Assembly (NCBI RefSeq): GCF_001422365.1
Contig: NZ_LMMT01000001.1
Span: 784,820 to 848,819 of the forward strand
Length of the DNA: 64,000 bases
Source of the DNA: Pseudorhodoferax sp. Leaf265
GTDB lineage: Bacteria > Pseudomonadota > Gammaproteobacteria > Burkholderiales > Burkholderiaceae_C
Direction: 5' to 3'
Under the pieces are notes generated by a model. That model made no database searches, was not told the DNA's origin, and saw only the letters and a program-made list of their open reading frames with translations. The position numbers were made by a program, and so were the translations under genes. Position 1 is the first letter of the stretch; each line of letters begins with the position of its first letter. This document shows positions 26,795-36,841 of the stretch, piece by piece.

Positions 26795-28402
26795 TCAGAG
26801 CGCGGCGGCCTGCAGCACCTGCGCCGCCGCGCCGCTGCCGCGGCGCTTAAGCTGAAGGCCCAGGCGCTCGGGCCGCAGATACTCCTCGCGGTAGACATCG
26901 AAGGGCATGGTGTCGCTGGCCTCGATGCGCTTTTGCGCCTCGATGGAGGCGCTGGACGCCGCCACGAAACGTTCGCGCAGTGCATCCGGGAACGGCAGCG
27001 CCAACAGCTGCTCGCGCGTCTGCAGCGAGTGCTGCAGCGCGAAGCGCGTGAAGCTGCTGCCGTATTCGCGCGTGGCGTGCTCCAGCACGCGGGCCGAGGG
27101 CAACGTCTCGGGCGCCAGCAGCGCGGCGCGCGCGGCCTGCACTGCCGCCACATGGCCTTGGCCACCGAGCGCAGCGTCCATGGCCTGTGCCAGCGGCAGG
27201 CATTCGTCGACGAGTTGCAGCGCCCACTCGGTCAGCACACGCTCGCGGCCGCCCTGCTCGAGCAGCAGGCCGGGCTCGCGGCCGCGCGCGGCCACGCGGT
27301 GCTGGTTGCGCGCCAGTGCGGCGATCTCCTCGGGCGTGTCCGGCGGGCTGTCGCTGAGCAGGCAGTGCAGCAGGAACACGTCGAGGAAGCGCATGGTCGA
27401 GGCCGCAATGCCCAGCGGCTCGAACGGGTCCAGGTCCATCAGGCGCACCTCGATGTACTCGACGCCGCGCTCGCGCAGCGCATGCAGCGGCCGCTCGCCG
27501 GAGCGGATCACGCGCTTGGGCCGGATCGTGCCGTAGAACTCGTTCTCGATCTGCAGCAGGCTGGTGGCCAGCTGGTTGTAGTCGCCGCCCGGGTTGCGGA
27601 TGCCCACGGCCTCGTAGGCCGGATAGGGCTTGGTCAGCGCCTCCTGCAGGGAGGCGCCGTAGCCTTCCAGGCTGTTGTAGCTGACCGCCAGCGTGGACTG
27701 CGCATCGCTCTGGTAGCCGAGCCGGCCCATGCGCAGCGAGGTCGCGTGCGGCAGGTACATGCTGTGCTCGCCGAGTGGCTGCAATGCGTGCTCGCGGCCC
27801 TGCACGAAGCTCGCGCAGACGGCCGGCGAGGCACCGAACAGCACCAGCGGCAGGAAGGCGTGGCGGCGAAAGTTGCGGATCAGGTCGAAGTAGGCCGCGC
27901 TGTCGATGCCCGGCATCGACCAGTTGTAGTGGATGCCCGAGATGGTCTGCATGCGCCGGCCATAGCGGTGGCCCAGCCCCATGCGGTAGACGCTCTTGGC
28001 GCGGCCCACGTTGGACGAACCGTAACGGCCGATCGGGATGGTCTCGTCGGTCGGCAGGCCGCAGGGCATGCTGGAGACCCACAGCATCTCGTCGCCTTGC
28101 TCGCGCAGCACCTGGTAGACGTACTGGTGCACCTCGCGCAGTTCGGCCAGGCAGCTGTCCGCGTCGGCGTGCACGCCGGTGATGAGCTCCAGCTGCGACT
28201 CGCTGAAATCGGTCGTGATGTGCTCGTGCGTGAGGGCCGAACCCAGCGCGGCCGGGTGCGGCGTCAAGGCCAGGCCGGCGTCCGGCGTGGCGCGCAGGCT
28301 TTCTTTCTCCAAGCCGCGGCGGATGCCGCGCAGGCGTTCCGCCGTGAGGGCGCCCACGCGCTCCGTGAGGGGCGTGCTGGCATGCAAGGTCGTTGTGGCC
28401 AT
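26795..28402 (-). CDS. gshA: Glutamate-cysteine ligase
   Basis: A 535-residue enzyme of the proteobacterial type 1 family, catalysing the first step of glutathione synthesis: ATP-dependent joining of glutamate and cysteine. Conserved stretches include GLEKESLR near the N-terminus, TDFSESQLELITG, GLGHRYGRRMQTISGIHYN-type segment and YIEVRLMDLDPF. Length fits the family (~520 residues). The next step, gshB, is not in the window. The start MATTTLHAS was chosen because an upstream in-frame extension is Arg-rich and not homologous. Confidence 0.95.
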   Translation of the reverse strand: MATTTLHASTPLTERVGALTAERLRGIRRGLEKESLRATPDAGLALTPHPAALGSALTHEHITTDFSESQLELITGVHADADSCLAELREVHQYVYQVLREQGDEMLWVSSMPCGLPTDETIPIGRYGSSNVGRAKSVYRMGLGHRYGRRMQTISGIHYNWSMPGIDSAAYFDLIRNFRRHAFLPLVLFGASPAVCASFVQGREHALQPLGEHSMYLPHATSLRMGRLGYQSDAQSTLAVSYNSLEGYGASLQEALTKPYPAYEAVGIRNPGGDYNQLATSLLQIENEFYGTIRPKRVIRSGERPLHALRERGVEYIEVRLMDLDPFEPLGIAASTMRFLDVFLLHCLLSDSPPDTPEEIAALARNQHRVAARGREPGLLLEQGGRERVLTEWALQLVDECLPLAQAMDAALGGQGHVAAVQAARAALLAPETLPSARVLEHATREYGSSFTRFALQHSLQTREQLLALPFPDALRERFVAASSASIEAQKRIEASDTMPFDVYREEYLRPERLGLQLKRRGSGAAAQVLQAAAL

Positions 28403-28473
28403 TGTTGTTTCAAGCCCCGAATCTGTGTGGGGCCGGAAGGTATCACAGGCCGGCAAGCCCTGCAGGCGAGGGT

Positions 28474-29382
28474 TTAGCCGGCGTGTTGCATCGCTCGGCC
28501 GACTTCCAGCCGGCCCTGCTCCGAGCCGCTTTGCGGCACGGTCTCGCCTTCGCGTGCGCGCACGGCGTCCAGCGCGGCGGCCAGCCGTTCGGGCGCTTGG
28601 TCGCCGGTGCCGATCCACTGGCCCTGCGTCAGCGTGACATGCGCAGCCTCGAACGAGCCGGCGCCCGCGCACAGCACAGCGCGCGTGGGCGCGTCTTCCG
28701 AGGCCAACACCAGCATGGCCGGCACCACGGCGGCCGGGTCGAGCGCGCGCAGCACCTCGGGCGTCATGAGGTCCTCGGTCATGCGCGTGGCGGCCGTCGG
28801 CGCCAGGCTGTTGACGCGGATGCCGCTCTTGGCGCCTTCGATGGCCAGGGTCTGCATGAGGCCGACCAGCGCCATCTTGGCCGCGCCGTAGTTGGCCTGG
28901 CCGAAGTTGCCGTACAGGCCCGAGGACGAGCTCGTCATCACGATGCGGCCGTACTTCTGCTCGGTCATGAACGGCCAGACCGCCTTGCAGCAGTGCACGG
29001 CGCCCATCAGGTGCACGTCCATGACGAGGCGGAAGTCGGCCAGCTCCATCTTGGCGAAGCTCTTGTCGCGCAGGATGCCGGCGTTGTTGACGAGGATGTC
29101 GACGCGGCCCCAGGCGTCCACGGCCTGACGGACCATGGCGGTTACGGCCTCGTAGTCGGTGACCGAGGCGCCGTTGGCCAGGGCCTCGCCACCGGCGGCG
29201 ACGATCTCGTCGGCCACGGCCTGCGCCGCGCTGGTGGAGCCACCGCTGCCGTCGCGCGCGCCGCCCAGGTCGTTGACCAGCACCTTGGCGCCGCGCTTGG
29301 CCAATGCCAGCGCATGTTCGCGGCCGAGGCCGCCGCCGGCGCCCGTGACGATGGCCACACGGCCCTTGAAATCCAGACCCAT
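28474..29382 (-). CDS. Short-chain dehydrogenase/reductase
   Basis: A 302-residue NAD(P)-dependent SDR. The cofactor motif is TGAGGGLGREHA (residues ~13-24, TGxxxGxG), NNAG follows at ~102, and the catalytic triad is visible as S (SSSSGLYG) and YGAAK. The sequence resembles the dehydrogenase domain of the peroxisomal multifunctional enzyme type 2 (HSD17B4-like), which acts on 3-hydroxyacyl-CoA; the sterol-binding and hydratase domains are absent. A C-terminal extension of about 40 residues is unusual for a simple SDR. Confidence 0.88.
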   Translation of the reverse strand: MGLDFKGRVAIVTGAGGGLGREHALALAKRGAKVLVNDLGGARDGSGGSTSAAQAVADEIVAAGGEALANGASVTDYEAVTAMVRQAVDAWGRVDILVNNAGILRDKSFAKMELADFRLVMDVHLMGAVHCCKAVWPFMTEQKYGRIVMTSSSSGLYGNFGQANYGAAKMALVGLMQTLAIEGAKSGIRVNSLAPTAATRMTEDLMTPEVLRALDPAAVVPAMLVLASEDAPTRAVLCAGAGSFEAAHVTLTQGQWIGTGDQAPERLAAALDAVRAREGETVPQSGSEQGRLEVGRAMQHAG

Positions 29383-29499
29383 CCGTTTGTCTCCTTGCAA
29401 GGTGGAAGCTGCGCGACAGCCCCGGCCAGCAGCCTCTGGTAGCCTGCTGCGCGCACCATAAAAAAGCCGCGCAACTGTACTGGAGACGAAGGGAACCCC

Positions 29500-30381
29500 A
29501 TGGAACTGAACCTGCACGCCATCGACACGCCGCCGCGCGCGGCCTCCACCGTGGTCATGCTGCGCGACGGCGCGACCGGCCTGGAGGTGCTGCTCATGAA
29601 GCGCCACGGGCTGTCGGACGTGCTGGGCGGCGCCTATGTGTTCCCGGGTGGCAAGCTCGATGCGGCCGATGCCGAGCTCGATGCCGCGCGCCATCTCGAC
29701 CAGGCCACCCCGTTGCTGCAGACCAGCCTGCACGACGCCGGACTCGACGTGGCGCAGGCCGCCGGCTTGTATGTGGCGGCCGTGCGCGAGGCCTTCGAGG
29801 AAGCCGGCGTGCTGCTGGCCGAGACGGCGGACGGCGGCGAGCCCGACCTGGGCCGCGCCTCTGCGCTGCTCCAGGCCGGCACGCCCTTCAACACCATGCT
29901 GGCCGAACTGGGCCTGCGCGTACAGACGCGCCGGCTCGCGCCCTGGTCGCGCTGGATCACGCCGCGCGTGCCCTCTGTCATGAACAAGCGCTTCGACACA
30001 CGCTTCTTCGCCGCCGTGGTGCCGCCCGAACAGGTGGCCACGCACGACGACTACGAGACCACCGAGAGCACCTGGCTGGCGCCGCGCGCCGCGCTGCAGC
30101 GCTACTGGGACGGCGAGATCGAGATGGCGCCGCCGCAGATCATGACGCTGGCCCAGCTGGCGCGCCACGCCAGTGCCGAGGAAGCCGTGGCCGCGGCCCG
30201 CACGCGCCGCCCGCCGCTGATCCAGCCCGAGAGCCTGGAGGACGGTGGCACGCGCGTGGTCTGCTATCCCGGCGATGCCTGCCACCCGGTGCGCGAACGC
30301 GCCATGCCCGGCCCGCTGCGCCTGCGCTGGCACAACAAGCGCTTCGAGCCCGTGGACGGCTTCGACGCGTTGTTCCTGTAG
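29500..30381 (+). CDS. NUDIX hydrolase (NUDT19-like)
   Basis: A 293-residue protein with a NUDIX box: GGKLDAADAE is followed after a long insertion by AAVREAFEEAGVLL, carrying the REXXEE core. This split NUDIX box is characteristic of NUDT19-type CoA hydrolases. AGGxxA-type start and DARFFAAVVP-like RFFAAVVP follow. It is divergent from the SDR gene, which may also act on CoA compounds, so a role in acyl-CoA handling is possible (inference). Confidence 0.82.
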   Translation: MELNLHAIDTPPRAASTVVMLRDGATGLEVLLMKRHGLSDVLGGAYVFPGGKLDAADAELDAARHLDQATPLLQTSLHDAGLDVAQAAGLYVAAVREAFEEAGVLLAETADGGEPDLGRASALLQAGTPFNTMLAELGLRVQTRRLAPWSRWITPRVPSVMNKRFDTRFFAAVVPPEQVATHDDYETTESTWLAPRAALQRYWDGEIEMAPPQIMTLAQLARHASAEEAVAAARTRRPPLIQPESLEDGGTRVVCYPGDACHPVRERAMPGPLRLRWHNKRFEPVDGFDALFL

Positions 30382-30418
30382 CCGGGAACCTGCGCACGGC
30401 CGGCCGCATCTGAACGCC

Positions 30419-31027
30419 ATGCCGACCCGCCGCACGCTCACTGCCGCCCTGATCGCCTGCCCGGTCGTGCTGACCGCGCGCGCCCAGCCTGCACCAAAGC
30501 CGCGGCCCACGCCGGCGCAGACCGAGGGCCCGTTCTATCCCGTCGCCTTTCCGGCCGACACCGACAACGACCTGCTGCGCAACGGCGCACTGCGCTATCA
30601 GCGCGGCCAGCCGGCCTGGCTGGACGGCACACTGCGCGACCTGGAGGGCCGCCCCGCGCGCGGCGCCCAGGTGGAGATCTGGCAATGCGACGAGGCCGGC
30701 CACTACGACCACCCCGGCGACGGCAGCCGCCAGGACCCGGCCTTCCAGGGCTTTGGCCGCACCGCCGTGGACGCCGAGGGCCGCTGGCGCTTTCGCACCA
30801 TCCGGCCCGTGCCCTACAGCGGCCGCACGCCGCACATCCATGTGAAGGTGCGGCTGGGCCAGCGCGAGCTGCTGACCACACAGCTCTATGTCGAGGGCGA
30901 TCCCGGCAATGCGCGCGACTTCCTCTGGCGCCGGATGGACGCCGCCGAACGTGCGGCCGTGACCCTGCCTTACACCGCGGGCAGCGACGGCCTGCAGGCC
31001 CGCGCGGCGCTGGTGCTGGCCCTCTGA
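30419..31027 (+). CDS. Intradiol ring-cleavage dioxygenase-like protein
   Basis: A 202-residue secreted protein with an N-terminal TRR signal-like segment (Tat-like), cut near ARA. The core is that of intradiol dioxygenases, which use Fe(III) held by two Tyr and two His: candidate ligands are Y in GHYDHPG, Y in VPYSGRTPHIHVKV and both His of HIH. TEGPFYP, typical of the family, is present. Extracytoplasmic members of this family exist; the aromatic substrate is unknown. Confidence 0.82.
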   Translation: MPTRRTLTAALIACPVVLTARAQPAPKPRPTPAQTEGPFYPVAFPADTDNDLLRNGALRYQRGQPAWLDGTLRDLEGRPARGAQVEIWQCDEAGHYDHPGDGSRQDPAFQGFGRTAVDAEGRWRFRTIRPVPYSGRTPHIHVKVRLGQRELLTTQLYVEGDPGNARDFLWRRMDAAERAAVTLPYTAGSDGLQARAALVLAL

Positions 31028-31083
31028 CGCGCAGGCGCATCGGCGGTTAGCATGCGGGCTCCCAACGGCCCGGATGCCCGCCC

Positions 31084-31905
31084 ATGCTGCAAACTCCTCC
31101 TTCGTTCACGCCGCTGCTGGCGGCGCGTGAACAGGATCTGGTGCAGAACTTCGTGTTCTGCGGTGACGAACTTCTGGTCGGCGAAGCCGACCTGGCCCTG
31201 CCGGGGGCGCTCGTGTGTGCCGCCCTCGGCATCCGCACTGCGGACTTCCTGCCCGTGGGTCTGCTCGATGACGCCTACTGCCGCGTGGCCTGGCTGCCTA
31301 AGGGCACGCCGCTGCCCGAGGGCCTGCGCCCGCGCCGGCTGCGCGCGCTGTTTGGCGCCATGGAAGAAGGCCCGCTGGCCGTGGCCGGCCGGGCCTGGCA
31401 GATCGCCGAATGGGCGCGCACGCACCGCTTCTGTGGCGCCTGCGGCGGGCCCACCACGCACGTGGCCGGCGAACGCTGCATGCGCTGCCCGGCCTGCGGC
31501 CACATGGCCTACCCGCGCATCTCGCCGGCCATGATGGTGCTGGTGCGGCGCGGCCCCGAGATCCTGCTGGCCCGCCACAACAACTCGCCGACCCGCTTCT
31601 ACACCGCGCTGGCCGGCTTCCTGGAAGCGGGTGAATCCATCGAAGAGGCCATCCACCGTGAGGTGTTCGAGGAGGTCGGGCTGCAGGTGAAGGACCTGCG
31701 CTACTTCGCAAGCCAGTCCTGGCCGTTCCCGCACTCGCTCATGATCGCGTTCACGGCCGAGTACGCGGGCGGCGAGATCCGGCTGGACGAGAACGAGATC
31801 GCCGAGGCCGTCTGGGTCGGCCCGGGCGACGCGATGCCGTCCATCCCCCCACGCGGACTGTCCATCGCCGGACACCTGATCGAGGCCCACCTGCCCGGCC
31901 ACTGA
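31084..31905 (+). CDS. nudC: NADH pyrophosphatase NudC
   Basis: A 273-residue NUDIX enzyme that cleaves NAD(H) and removes NAD caps from RNA 5' ends. The zinc ribbon is FCGACGG and CPACGHMAYPR (residues ~117-140). The NUDIX box reads GFLEAGESIEEAIHREVFEE-VGL, matching GX5EX7REUXEEXGU. The NudC-specific SQPWPFPxS motif is SQSWPFPHS here, with Ser in place of Pro. Probably in one transcription direction with the preceding gene, but with its own leader. Confidence 0.94.
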   Translation: MLQTPPSFTPLLAAREQDLVQNFVFCGDELLVGEADLALPGALVCAALGIRTADFLPVGLLDDAYCRVAWLPKGTPLPEGLRPRRLRALFGAMEEGPLAVAGRAWQIAEWARTHRFCGACGGPTTHVAGERCMRCPACGHMAYPRISPAMMVLVRRGPEILLARHNNSPTRFYTALAGFLEAGESIEEAIHREVFEEVGLQVKDLRYFASQSWPFPHSLMIAFTAEYAGGEIRLDENEIAEAVWVGPGDAMPSIPPRGLSIAGHLIEAHLPGH

Positions 31906-31931
31906 GCCCATACTGGCGCGAGGAGCACCCC

Positions 31932-33236
31932 ATGGCCCGCTCGAAATCCCAGACCCTGCTCTCGCGCACGCGGCGCGCGCTGCACAAGGGCATGCGCCAG
32001 GCCATCGGCTTCATGCCCCAGTCGGCGCGCTTCGCGGTGGCCCGCTCCTTCGTCGATTGCGACCCAGCGCCCGACCCGCGGCTCACGCTCAAGATCGCCG
32101 ACACGCAGGAAGAACTCGAGGCCTGCTTCACGCTGCTGCACGATGCCTACGTGGCCGTGGGCTTCATGCAGCCCGCGCCTTCGGGCCTGCGTGCCACGAT
32201 CTACCACGCACTGCCGACCACCACCACGCTGTGCGCCAAGTACGACGACGAGGTCGTGGGCACGATCTCGCTGATCCGCCAGAGCCCGTTCGGCTTTCCG
32301 CTGCAGGCGGTGTTCGACCTGTCCAGCGTGGAGGCCGAGCGCGGCCAGATCGCCGAGGTCTCGGCGCTGGCCGTGCACCCCAAGCACCGCAAGACCGGCG
32401 GCGCGATCCTGTTCCCGCTCATGAAGTTCATGCACGCCTACTGCACGCGCTTCTTCGACACGCGGCACCTGGTGATTGCGGTCAATCCGTACCACATCGA
32501 ACTCTACGAATCGCTGCTGTCGTTCCGCCGGCTGCCGCAGAAGACGGTGGCCGCCTACGACTTCGCCAACGGCGCACCGGCCGTGGGCGCCACGCTGGAC
32601 CTGAGCCAGGCCGAGACGCTGTTCGCGCGCGCCTACGCCGGCAAGCCACCGCGCAAGAGCCTGCACCACTACTTCTTCAAGATGGAGCTGCCCAACATCA
32701 AGTTGCCGGTGCGGCGCTACTACACGACCAACGACCCGGTCATGACGCCGGCGCTGCTGGACCACTTCTTCAACCAGCGCACCCAGGGCTTCGCCGAACT
32801 CGATGCACGCAAGAAGGCCATGCTGCACGAGATCTACGACCTGCCCGCCTACCAGGCCGTGCTGCCGCCGCTGGACCAGCCCCCGGCCCAGATGGACACA
32901 CTGCGCCGACACCCGCGCTTCTCGCTCAAGTGCAAGGGCAAGCTCGAGATCGAAATCGGCGGCCAGCGCCGGCTTGTGGAATTGCAGGTGGTCGACGTGT
33001 CGAACGAGGGCTTCCAGGCCCATGCGCGCGAGGAACTGCCGCTCAAGGCCTCGGGCCGCGTGGTGGTGCACCTGGGCACGGACGAGCAATCGGTGCTGCA
33101 AGTCACCGTCATGCGCGGGCGGCGCTACGACGACTACGGCGCCTACGGTTTCCTGATCACGGCCACCGACCAGCCCTGGCGCGAATGCGTGCACGCGCTG
33201 GAATCAGGCCACACGCACCACGACCTGCTGGCTTGA
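31932..33236 (+). CDS. FeeM-like N-acyltransferase fused to PilZ domain
   Basis: A 434-residue two-domain protein. Residues ~50-280 resemble the GNAT-type FeeM N-acyl amino acid synthase (EVSALAVHPKHRKTGG acceptor/acyl region, FGF...MKFMHAYC). Residues ~325-430 form a PilZ domain with the c-di-GMP motifs intact: R325-xxx-R329 (RRHPR) and D355-x-S357-xx-G360 (DVSNEG). This architecture implies that acyl transfer is controlled by c-di-GMP. The product is not known. It lies 26 bases after nudC. Confidence 0.82.
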   Translation: MARSKSQTLLSRTRRALHKGMRQAIGFMPQSARFAVARSFVDCDPAPDPRLTLKIADTQEELEACFTLLHDAYVAVGFMQPAPSGLRATIYHALPTTTTLCAKYDDEVVGTISLIRQSPFGFPLQAVFDLSSVEAERGQIAEVSALAVHPKHRKTGGAILFPLMKFMHAYCTRFFDTRHLVIAVNPYHIELYESLLSFRRLPQKTVAAYDFANGAPAVGATLDLSQAETLFARAYAGKPPRKSLHHYFFKMELPNIKLPVRRYYTTNDPVMTPALLDHFFNQRTQGFAELDARKKAMLHEIYDLPAYQAVLPPLDQPPAQMDTLRRHPRFSLKCKGKLEIEIGGQRRLVELQVVDVSNEGFQAHAREELPLKASGRVVVHLGTDEQSVLQVTVMRGRRYDDYGAYGFLITATDQPWRECVHALESGHTHHDLLA

Positions 33237-33237
33237 T

Positions 33238-33504
33238 TCAGCGCCGGCGCAGCGACAGCAGCCAGGAGAGGGTGCCGCAGCAGGCCACCAGCGCCGCATA
33301 GCCGGCGATGCTGCCGTCGCGGCCCATGGCCCACAGCGCGCCCAAGAGTGCCAGGCTGCCGGCCAGGCTGGTCAGCAGCCACTCGCTCCACCAGCGCATG
33401 CCACCGCCCCGACCCACGCGGCCCGCCAGCGTGGTGCACAGCGCAACACAGAGGGCCGGCAGCACGAAGGCCAGGCCATGCAGCAGCAGATCGACAACAC
33501 CCAT
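33238..33504 (-). CDS. Small membrane protein
   Basis: An 88-residue protein with three likely membrane helices ([57 protein letters not shown]) and an Arg-rich C-terminus. No family is recognised. It is convergent with the FeeM-PilZ gene and divergent from hemA, sharing the intergenic region that holds the FNR-type box. Confidence 0.65.
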   Translation of the reverse strand: MGVVDLLLHGLAFVLPALCVALCTTLAGRVGRGGGMRWWSEWLLTSLAGSLALLGALWAMGRDGSIAGYAALVACCGTLSWLLSLRRR

Positions 33505-33521
33505 GGGAGAGAGCGAGGGGC

Positions 33522-33565
33522 TTGACCCAGGTCAAGCGGCAGGGAGAGGCGCCGGATTTTATAAT
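33522..33565 (+). promoter_or_regulatory. hemA promoter with FNR/ANR-type box and consensus -10
   Basis: TTGACCCAGGTCAA is a perfect inverted repeat matching the FNR/ANR pattern TTGAY-N4-RTCAA. The perfect -10 TATAAT starts 24 bases after the box ends. The box centre lies about 42-44 bases before the expected transcription start, close to the -41.5 position of class II FNR activation. The -10 lies 8 bases before the hemA ATG, so the mRNA is nearly leaderless. Confidence 0.6.
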
Positions 33566-33573
33566 CGCCCGTT

Positions 33574-34842
33574 ATGGCTGTCTGGGCACTCGGCATCAAC
33601 CACCACACCGCCCCGCTGGATCTGCGCGGGCGGTTTGCGTTCGCGCTGGACCAGATCGCCCCCACGCTGGCCGGTTTGCGCTCGGCGTTGTCGGGCCCCG
33701 AGGCCGCCATCATCTCCACCTGCAACCGCACCGAGATCTACTGCGCAGCCGACGCCCAGGCCATCGACCGCACGGTGGACTGGATGGCCCATGCCGGCGG
33801 CGTCGCCCCCGCGCTGCTGCGCTCGCATGCGTACACGCTGCACGACGGTCTGGCCGCGCGCCACGTGTTCCGCGTGGCCAGCGGCCTGGATTCCATGGTG
33901 CTGGGCGAGGCGCAGATCCTGGGCCAGATGAAGGACGCCGTGCGCGTGGCCAACGAGGCCGGCGCACTGGGTTCCACGCTGAACCAGCTGTTCCAGCGCT
34001 CCTTCTCGGTCGCCAAGGAAGTGCGCACCGCCACCGAGATCGGCGCCCATTCCATCAGCATGGCCGCCGCCGCCGTGCGCCTGGCCTCGCAGCTGTTCGA
34101 GGACCTGGGCCAGGTGCGCGTGCTGTTCGTGGGCGCCGGCGAGATGATCGAGCTGGCCGCCACCCATTTCGCGGCCAAGAGTCCCAAGTCCATCGCCATC
34201 GCCAACCGCACGCTGGAGCGCGGCGAGAAGCTGGCCGGCCGCTTCGGTGGCGAGGTCATGCGCCTGGCCGACCTGCCGGCCCGGCTGCACGAGTTCGACG
34301 CCATCGTCAGTTGCACCGCCAGCACGCTGCCCATCATCGGCCTGGGTGCCGTGGAACGCGCGCTCAAGCAGCGCAAGCACCGGCCCATGTTCATGGTCGA
34401 CCTGGCCGTGCCGCGCGACATCGAGCCCGAGGTCAAGGGCCTGGAAGACGTGTTTCTCTACACCGTGGACGACCTGGCCAGCGTGGTGCAGACCGGCCAG
34501 GCCCAGCGCCAGGCGGCCGTGGCCCAGGCCGAGGTCATCATCGACGCCGGCGTGCAGAGCTTCCTGCACTGGATGGGCCAGCGCGACCCACAGAACGGCG
34601 TGGTACCGCTGATCCGCCAGCTCAACAGCCAGGCCGACACCTGGCGCCAGGCCGAACTGGCGCGCGCGCGCAAGCAGCTGGCGCGTGGCGACGACGTGGA
34701 CGCCGTGCTCGAAGCCCTGGCCAAGGGCCTCACGCAGAAGATGCTGCACGGCGCCATGGCCGAGCTGCATGCCGGGGACGGCCAGGCCCGCGCGCACGCG
34801 GTCGAGACCATCTCGCGGCTGTTCCTGCGCAAAGAGCGTTAG
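33574..34842 (+). CDS. hemA: Glutamyl-tRNA reductase
   Basis: A 422-residue enzyme that reduces glutamyl-tRNA to glutamate-1-semialdehyde, the first step of tetrapyrrole synthesis by the C5 route. It starts at [14 protein letters not shown], the conserved family N-terminus, which sets the start codon. STCNRTEIY contains the catalytic Cys. The NADPH domain has [12 protein letters not shown] (GxGxM) at about residue 188. No Shine-Dalgarno site is visible. First gene of a unit with prfA, prmC and grxD. Confidence 0.97.
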   Translation: MAVWALGINHHTAPLDLRGRFAFALDQIAPTLAGLRSALSGPEAAIISTCNRTEIYCAADAQAIDRTVDWMAHAGGVAPALLRSHAYTLHDGLAARHVFRVASGLDSMVLGEAQILGQMKDAVRVANEAGALGSTLNQLFQRSFSVAKEVRTATEIGAHSISMAAAAVRLASQLFEDLGQVRVLFVGAGEMIELAATHFAAKSPKSIAIANRTLERGEKLAGRFGGEVMRLADLPARLHEFDAIVSCTASTLPIIGLGAVERALKQRKHRPMFMVDLAVPRDIEPEVKGLEDVFLYTVDDLASVVQTGQAQRQAAVAQAEVIIDAGVQSFLHWMGQRDPQNGVVPLIRQLNSQADTWRQAELARARKQLARGDDVDAVLEALAKGLTQKMLHGAMAELHAGDGQARAHAVETISRLFLRKER

Positions 34843-34907
34843 CGACGCGCCTTGCCGCCGCACCGCAGCCTGCACGCTGCGGCCCCGCCCCCATTGGACC
34901 GTCGCCC

Positions 34908-35993
34908 TTGAAACCCTTTCTCCGCCAACAACTCGAGCGCTACGCGCTGCGCCTGTCCGAGCTCGACTTCCTGCTGTCGCGCCAGGACATCATGGCGGAC
35001 ATGAAGCAGTTCATGGCTTTGTCGCGCGAGCATGCCGACGTGGCCCAGGTGGCCGGCCGCTACGCGCGCCACCTGCAGCGCCAGTCCGATCTGGCCGCGG
35101 CACAGGAGATGTTGGCCGACCCCGACATGGCCGAGATGGCACGCGAGGAGATCGAAGGCGCCCAGGCCGAGCTGGCGGAGCTGGAGAACGAACTCCAGCG
35201 CATGCTGCTGCCCAGGGACCCGGATGACGCGCGCGCGGCCTTCCTGGAAATCCGCGCCGGCACCGGCGGCGACGAGTCGGCCCTGTTCGCGGGCGACCTG
35301 TTGCGCATGTACACGCGCTTTGCCGAGCGCCGCGGCTGGAAGACCGAGCTCATCAGCGAATCGCCGAGCGAGCTGGGCGGCTACAAGGAAGTGGTCATGC
35401 GCGTGGACGGCGAGGATGTCTACGGCCACCTGCGCTTCGAGTCCGGCGGGCACCGCGTGCAGCGCGTGCCCGCCACCGAGACCCAGGGCCGCATCCACAC
35501 CAGCGCCTGCACCATCGCCGTGCTGGCCGAGCCCGACGAGGCCCAGGCCGTGCAGATCAACCCGGCCGAGCTGCGCATCGACACCTACCGCGCCAGCGGC
35601 GCCGGCGGCCAGCACATCAACAAGACCGACTCGGCCGTGCGCATCACCCACCTGCCGACGGGCATCGTGGCCGAATGCCAGGACGATCGCTCGCAGCACC
35701 GCAACAAGGCCAAGGCGCTGCAGGTGCTGCTCGCGCGCATCCAGGAAAAGGAGCGCAGCGAACGCGCCGCCAAGGATGCGGCCGAGCGCAAGGGCCTGAT
35801 CGGCAGTGGCGACCGCAGCGACCGCATCCGCACCTACAACTTCCCGCAGGGCCGGCTGACCGACCACCGCATCAACCTCACGCTGTACAAGCTGTCCTTC
35901 ATCATGGAAGGCGACCTGGAGGAAGTCGTGCAGGCGCTGCGCGCCGCGCGCGAGGCCGAGCAGCTGGCCGAACTGGAAGTCGGCGCCGCGTGA
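34908..35993 (+). CDS. prfA: Peptide chain release factor 1
   Basis: A 361-residue release factor that reads UAA and UAG stop codons and frees the finished peptide on the ribosome. The peptide anticodon region and [10 protein letters not shown] (catalytic GGQ, residue ~230) are present. It begins with TTG ([20 protein letters not shown]), agreeing in length with RF1 (~360 residues); no ATG or GTG gives a fuller N-terminus. Its stop overlaps the GTG of prmC, whose product methylates the Gln of GGQ. Confidence 0.95.
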   Translation: MKPFLRQQLERYALRLSELDFLLSRQDIMADMKQFMALSREHADVAQVAGRYARHLQRQSDLAAAQEMLADPDMAEMAREEIEGAQAELAELENELQRMLLPRDPDDARAAFLEIRAGTGGDESALFAGDLLRMYTRFAERRGWKTELISESPSELGGYKEVVMRVDGEDVYGHLRFESGGHRVQRVPATETQGRIHTSACTIAVLAEPDEAQAVQINPAELRIDTYRASGAGGQHINKTDSAVRITHLPTGIVAECQDDRSQHRNKAKALQVLLARIQEKERSERAAKDAAERKGLIGSGDRSDRIRTYNFPQGRLTDHRINLTLYKLSFIMEGDLEEVVQALRAAREAEQLAELEVGAA

Positions 35994-36811
35994 CGCTGGC
36001 GCAGATCCTGGCAGCCGCGGCCGCACGCGGCCTGGACCGGCTGGACGCCCAGCTGCTGCTGCTGCACGCGCTGGGCCGCGATGCCAACGACCGTGCCTGG
36101 CTGCTCGCGCACGACCAGGACGTCCCCACACCCGAGGCGCTGCAGCGCTTCGATGCGCACGCCGCGCGCCGGCTCGCTGGCGAGCCCGTGGCCTACCTGC
36201 TTGGCGAGAAGGAATTCTTCGGCCTGCCGCTGCAGGTCGACGCGCGCGTGCTGGTGCCGCGGGCGGACACCGAGACGCTGGTGGAATGGGCGCTCGAGCA
36301 CCTGCCCGGGGGCGGCAGCGTCATCGACCTGGGCACGGGCAGCGGCGCCATCGCCCTGGCGCTGGCCCATGCAAGGCCCGACGCGCTGGTGGCGGCCGTG
36401 GACCGCAGCGCCGACGCGCTGGCCGTGGCCAGCGCCAATGCCCAGCGCCTGGGCCTGCGCGTGCAGTTCGTGCAGGCCGACTGGCTGCAGGGCGTGGACG
36501 GCCCGTACGACCTGGTCGTCTCCAACCCGCCCTACATCGCCGACGCCGACCCGCACCTGGCGGCCCTCGTGCACGAGCCGATCTCGGCCCTGGCAGCAGG
36601 CGCCGACGGGCTGGACGACCTGCGCACCATCGTTGCCGATGCGCCCGCCCACCTCGCCCCCGGCGGCTGGCTGCTGCTGGAGCATGGCTACGACCAGGCC
36701 GAGGCTGTTTGCGCCCTGCTGCGCGCCCAGGGCTTCGTCCAGGTCGGCAGCCGCACGGATCTGGCGGGCATCGCCCGCTGCTCCGGCGGCCAATGGCCGA
36801 TCGCAGGATAA
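35990..36811 (+). CDS. prmC: Peptide chain release factor N5-glutamine methyltransferase
   Basis: A 273-residue SAM-dependent methyltransferase that modifies the GGQ glutamine of release factors 1 and 2. Motif I is [15 protein letters not shown] (residue ~105) and the family motif NPPYIAD (residue ~180) binds the Gln side chain. It starts with GTG overlapping the prfA stop by four bases (GTGA). The prfA-prmC pairing is standard. Confidence 0.95.
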   Translation: MTLAQILAAAAARGLDRLDAQLLLLHALGRDANDRAWLLAHDQDVPTPEALQRFDAHAARRLAGEPVAYLLGEKEFFGLPLQVDARVLVPRADTETLVEWALEHLPGGGSVIDLGTGSGAIALALAHARPDALVAAVDRSADALAVASANAQRLGLRVQFVQADWLQGVDGPYDLVVSNPPYIADADPHLAALVHEPISALAAGADGLDDLRTIVADAPAHLAPGGWLLLEHGYDQAEAVCALLRAQGFVQVGSRTDLAGIARCSGGQWPIAG

Positions 36812-36841
36812 TTGCCGCCATTTCCGTCTGGAGGTTCCCCC

